NCBI GenBank assembly: GCA_017631705.1
Contig: JAGBSU010000080.1
Coordinates: forward strand, 1-7,653
DNA: 7,653 nucleotides
Source: Clostridia bacterium
GTDB taxonomy: Bacteria; Bacillota; Clostridia; Oscillospirales; Acutalibacteraceae
Direction: 5' to 3'
Below, one piece after another: positions 5,926 to 7,653 of this stretch. A program made the translations under genes and the position numbers. Position 1 is the stretch's first letter, and each line of letters opens with the position of its first letter. The notes beneath the pieces are model-generated. The model saw only the letters and a list, made by a program, of their open reading frames with translations, had not been told where the DNA came from and made no database searches.

Positions 5926-6206
5926 ATAAAGATTAACAACGTTTCAGCGAAAGCACAGTAGTTTTGTAGGTGTACCCACAGAGAGCCGTTGGTTGGTGTA
6001 AAGCGGCGGACCTTGCAAAAGCGAATTACCCTTTCGTTAGTTGCGGCTTGGGGGTTGTTTTTCAACAAAAGGCCGCCGGAATAAAGGCACGTTACAGCCT
6101 TTGAGTGATATTATTCACTTGCAAGGTCTTTTCCGTGAGGGAAAGATAAATTGAGGTGGTACCGCGGTTCTTCCGCCCTCTGATTTCATTCAGAGGGCGT
6201 TTTTTT
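5926..6206 (+). promoter_or_regulatory. T-box riboswitch leader (tRNA-sensing transcription attenuator)
   Basis: The leader carries the standard T-box parts. Stem I: lower helix CGAAAG (5948-5953)/CTTTCG (6031-6036), S-turn AGTA (5957-5960) opposite GAA (6023-6025), upper helix 5962-5971/6010-6020, then AGAGAG, GCCG/CGGC and the distal loop GGTTGGTG (5991-5998). Stem II-like GCGGC (6043-6047)/GCCGC (6072-6076). Stem III-like hairpins at 6083-6102 and 6104-6119. The conserved T-box AGGTGGTACCGCGG is at 6154-6167. Antiterminator: GAGG (6153-6156)/CCTC (6177-6180) and GCGG (6164-6167)/CCGC (6173-6176) around a seven-base bulge TGGTACC. Uncharged tRNA binding at the specifier loop and at TGGT would favour the antiterminator and allow ligase transcription. 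The specifier codon is ambiguous within GAATTACC: ATT (Ile), TTA (Leu) or TAC (Tyr). The bulge demands discriminator base A, which suits all three. Confidence 0.95.
6174..6206 (+). terminator. T-box attenuator terminator
   Basis: CGCCCTCTGA (6174-6183) pairs perfectly with TCAGAGGGCG (6190-6199) around a six-base loop, followed by seven Ts. Its 5' arm uses bases 6174-6180 that the antiterminator also needs, so the two folds exclude each other. Confidence 0.95.
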
Positions 6207-6241
6207 GTCCTCTGACAAAAACGGAAAGGAATATATTTGTC

Positions 6242-7653
6242 ATGCCTATTACCGACATTCTAACCAAAAATGCAGATTTTTATCCAAACGACGTGAGTTT
6301 GGTGGAAATCAACCCGAAACTCGAAAACAACAAAAATATGACCTGGCGTGAGTTCTCGTTAATGCAAGCTACTGCCTCCGAAGCCTATCGGCAGGAAATC
6401 ACGTGGGGTGAGTTTCAAAAACGCTCCAATCGGTTTGCAAACTTGCTGTTATCGAGAGGTATTAAAAAAGGTGAAAAAGTAGCCATTTTATTGATGAACT
6501 GTTTGGAATGGTTGCCCATCTATTTTGGAATATTGAAATGCGGTGCGATTGCCGTGCCGCTGAACTTCCGATACACCGCTGACGAAATTAAGTATTGTTT
6601 GGAAAAAGCGGATGCTGAATATATTGTATTTGGTCCGGAATTTGTCGGGCGTGTGGAAGAAATTTGCCATAAAGTCAAAAAGATAAAAATGTGGATATAT
6701 GCCGGTGAGGATTGCCCTGCCTATGCGGAAAGTTACGATAAATTAGTGACCTATTGCAGTTCAAAAACACCGAAAATACACATTGACGATGATGACGATG
6801 CCGCTATTTATTTTTCCTCTGGTACGACGGGGTTCCCGAAAGCGATTTTACATTCACACAAAGCGCTGATGCACGCGGCAACTACCGAACAAAACCATCA
6901 CGGGCAAACGAAAGACGACGTGTTTCTTTGCATTCCTCCACTGTATCACACCGGCGCTAAAATGCACTGGTTCGGCAGTTTAATGGTAGGCTCAAAAGCG
7001 GTATTACTCAAAGGAACAGAACCGCAATGGATTATCGATGCGGTCTCGGCAGAAAAATGCACCATTGTTTGGTTGTTGGTGCCGTGGGCGCAAGATATTT
7101 TAGATGCTATTGAACGTGGCGATATTGATATTACTGCATATGAATTATCGCAATGGCGGTTAATGCATATCGGTGCTCAACCTGTTCCACCGAGTCTTGT
7201 AAAACGATGGAAGCAAGTCTTCCCCCGTCACCTCTACGATACCAACTACGGTTTGAGTGAGTCTATCGGGCCGGGTTGCGTACATCTCGGCATGGAAAAC
7301 ATCAACCGTGTTGGTGCTATCGGCAAAGCGGGCTTTGGTTGGCAAACCATGATTGTGGACGAGCATCGCAAACCGCTGGGTAAAAATGAGGTCGGTGAGT
7401 TGGCTGTCAAAGGTGATGGCGTTATGAAATGCTATTACAAGGACGAAGAATCTACCAAAGAAGTGTTGGAAGACGGGTGGTTATTCACCGGTGATATGGC
7501 AACCGAAGACGATGAAGGATTTATCTATTTGGTAGACCGCAAAAAAGACGTGATTATCTCCGGCGGTGAAAACATCTACCCCGTGCAAATTGAGGACTTT
7601 TTACGCAAGCACGATAGTATCAGCGATGCCGCAGTAATTGGTCTTGCCGACCG
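6242..7653 (+). CDS. Acyl-CoA ligase-type adenylate-forming enzyme, 3' end cut by the window
   Basis: This class I adenylate-forming enzyme activates a carboxylic acid as acyl-AMP and most likely transfers it to CoA. 470 codons are visible and remain open to the edge; family members are usually 500-560 residues. Motifs: phosphate-binding SSGTTGFPKA (192-201), YHTG (235-238), YGLSES (336-341, adenine site), TGD (416-418) and the hinge DRKKDVIISGGENIYPVQIE (432-451). The catalytic C-terminal lysine lies beyond the window. NFRYTADEIKYCLEKAD fits FadD-like or medium/branched-chain acyl-CoA ligases rather than tRNA synthetases or PaaK. AAAGGA at 6225-6230 is 11 bases before the ATG, a slightly long spacing. 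Expression is expected to depend on the T-box upstream. The acyl substrate cannot be read from sequence; an amino acid precursor acid (branched-chain or aryl) is an inference from the regulation. Confidence 0.9.
   Translation, partial: MPITDILTKNADFYPNDVSLVEINPKLENNKNMTWREFSLMQATASEAYRQEITWGEFQKRSNRFANLLLSRGIKKGEKVAILLMNCLEWLPIYFGILKCGAIAVPLNFRYTADEIKYCLEKADAEYIVFGPEFVGRVEEICHKVKKIKMWIYAGEDCPAYAESYDKLVTYCSSKTPKIHIDDDDDAAIYFSSGTTGFPKAILHSHKALMHAATTEQNHHGQTKDDVFLCIPPLYHTGAKMHWFGSLMVGSKAVLLKGTEPQWIIDAVSAEKCTIVWLLVPWAQDILDAIERGDIDITAYELSQWRLMHIGAQPVPPSLVKRWKQVFPRHLYDTNYGLSESIGPGCVHLGMENINRVGAIGKAGFGWQTMIVDEHRKPLGKNEVGELAVKGDGVMKCYYKDEESTKEVLEDGWLFTGDMATEDDEGFIYLVDRKKDVIISGGENIYPVQIEDFLRKHDSISDAAVIGLAD

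Noticed and set aside
6028..6030. ACC (Thr) as the T-box specifier
   Set aside because: The antiterminator bulge TGGT needs discriminator base A, while the tRNA-Thr in this window has T; the position is also too close to the lower helix.
1..7653. Mobile element, phage or CRISPR content
   Set aside because: No transposase, integrase, direct repeat series, terminal inverted repeats or target duplications were seen; all long stretches are explained by core genes or by the T-box leader.

Overview
The window looks like chromosomal DNA from a low-to-moderate-GC anaerobic Firmicute, most likely a gut-type clostridium (Oscillospiraceae or a relative). This is inferred from the strong AGGAGG-type ribosome sites, the tRNA-dependent T-box leader, the zinc-ribbon form of ribosomal protein L28, the site-2 protease–scpA gene order, and a RING-finger membrane protein of a type I associate with Clostridia. 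The genus cannot be named from the sequence alone. Nothing suggests a phage, plasmid, transposon or CRISPR array; this is ordinary core genome with one unusual regulatory unit at the right end.

Left end, minus strand (1–1162): a two-gene operon of an M50-type intramembrane protease followed by scpA, the kleisin subunit of the SMC condensin complex (cut by the window edge). A clear promoter at 1202–1230 drives it and shows that the protease start should be moved downstream, to 1162.

Middle, plus strand (1299–3105): rpmB (ribosomal protein L28) with its own promoter and a strong terminator, then pncB (nicotinate phosphoribosyltransferase, NAD salvage). pncB converges on a minus-strand tRNA-Thr(TGT) gene at 3162–3237. 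The two share one nearly perfect palindromic, bidirectional terminator at 3124–3159.

Plus strand, 3362–5329: a two-gene operon of a RING-finger/zinc-ribbon/transmembrane protein and galU (UTP–glucose-1-phosphate uridylyltransferase), 18 bases apart, with a promoter in front and a terminator behind. A small TspO/MBR-family membrane protein follows (5383–5853).

Right end (5891–7653): a strong promoter, a complete T-box riboswitch leader (Stem I with specifier loop, mutually exclusive antiterminator and terminator) and an acyl-CoA ligase-type adenylate-forming enzyme that runs off the window. T-boxes normally control aminoacyl-tRNA synthetases or amino acid biosynthesis and uptake genes, so a T-box on an acyl-CoA ligase is the most interesting thing here. 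The antiterminator bulge (TGGT) calls for a tRNA with discriminator base A. That fits Ile, Leu or Tyr specifier readings and argues against Thr. One hypothesis is that the ligase supplies a branched-chain or aryl acyl-CoA for amino acid synthesis by reductive carboxylation.
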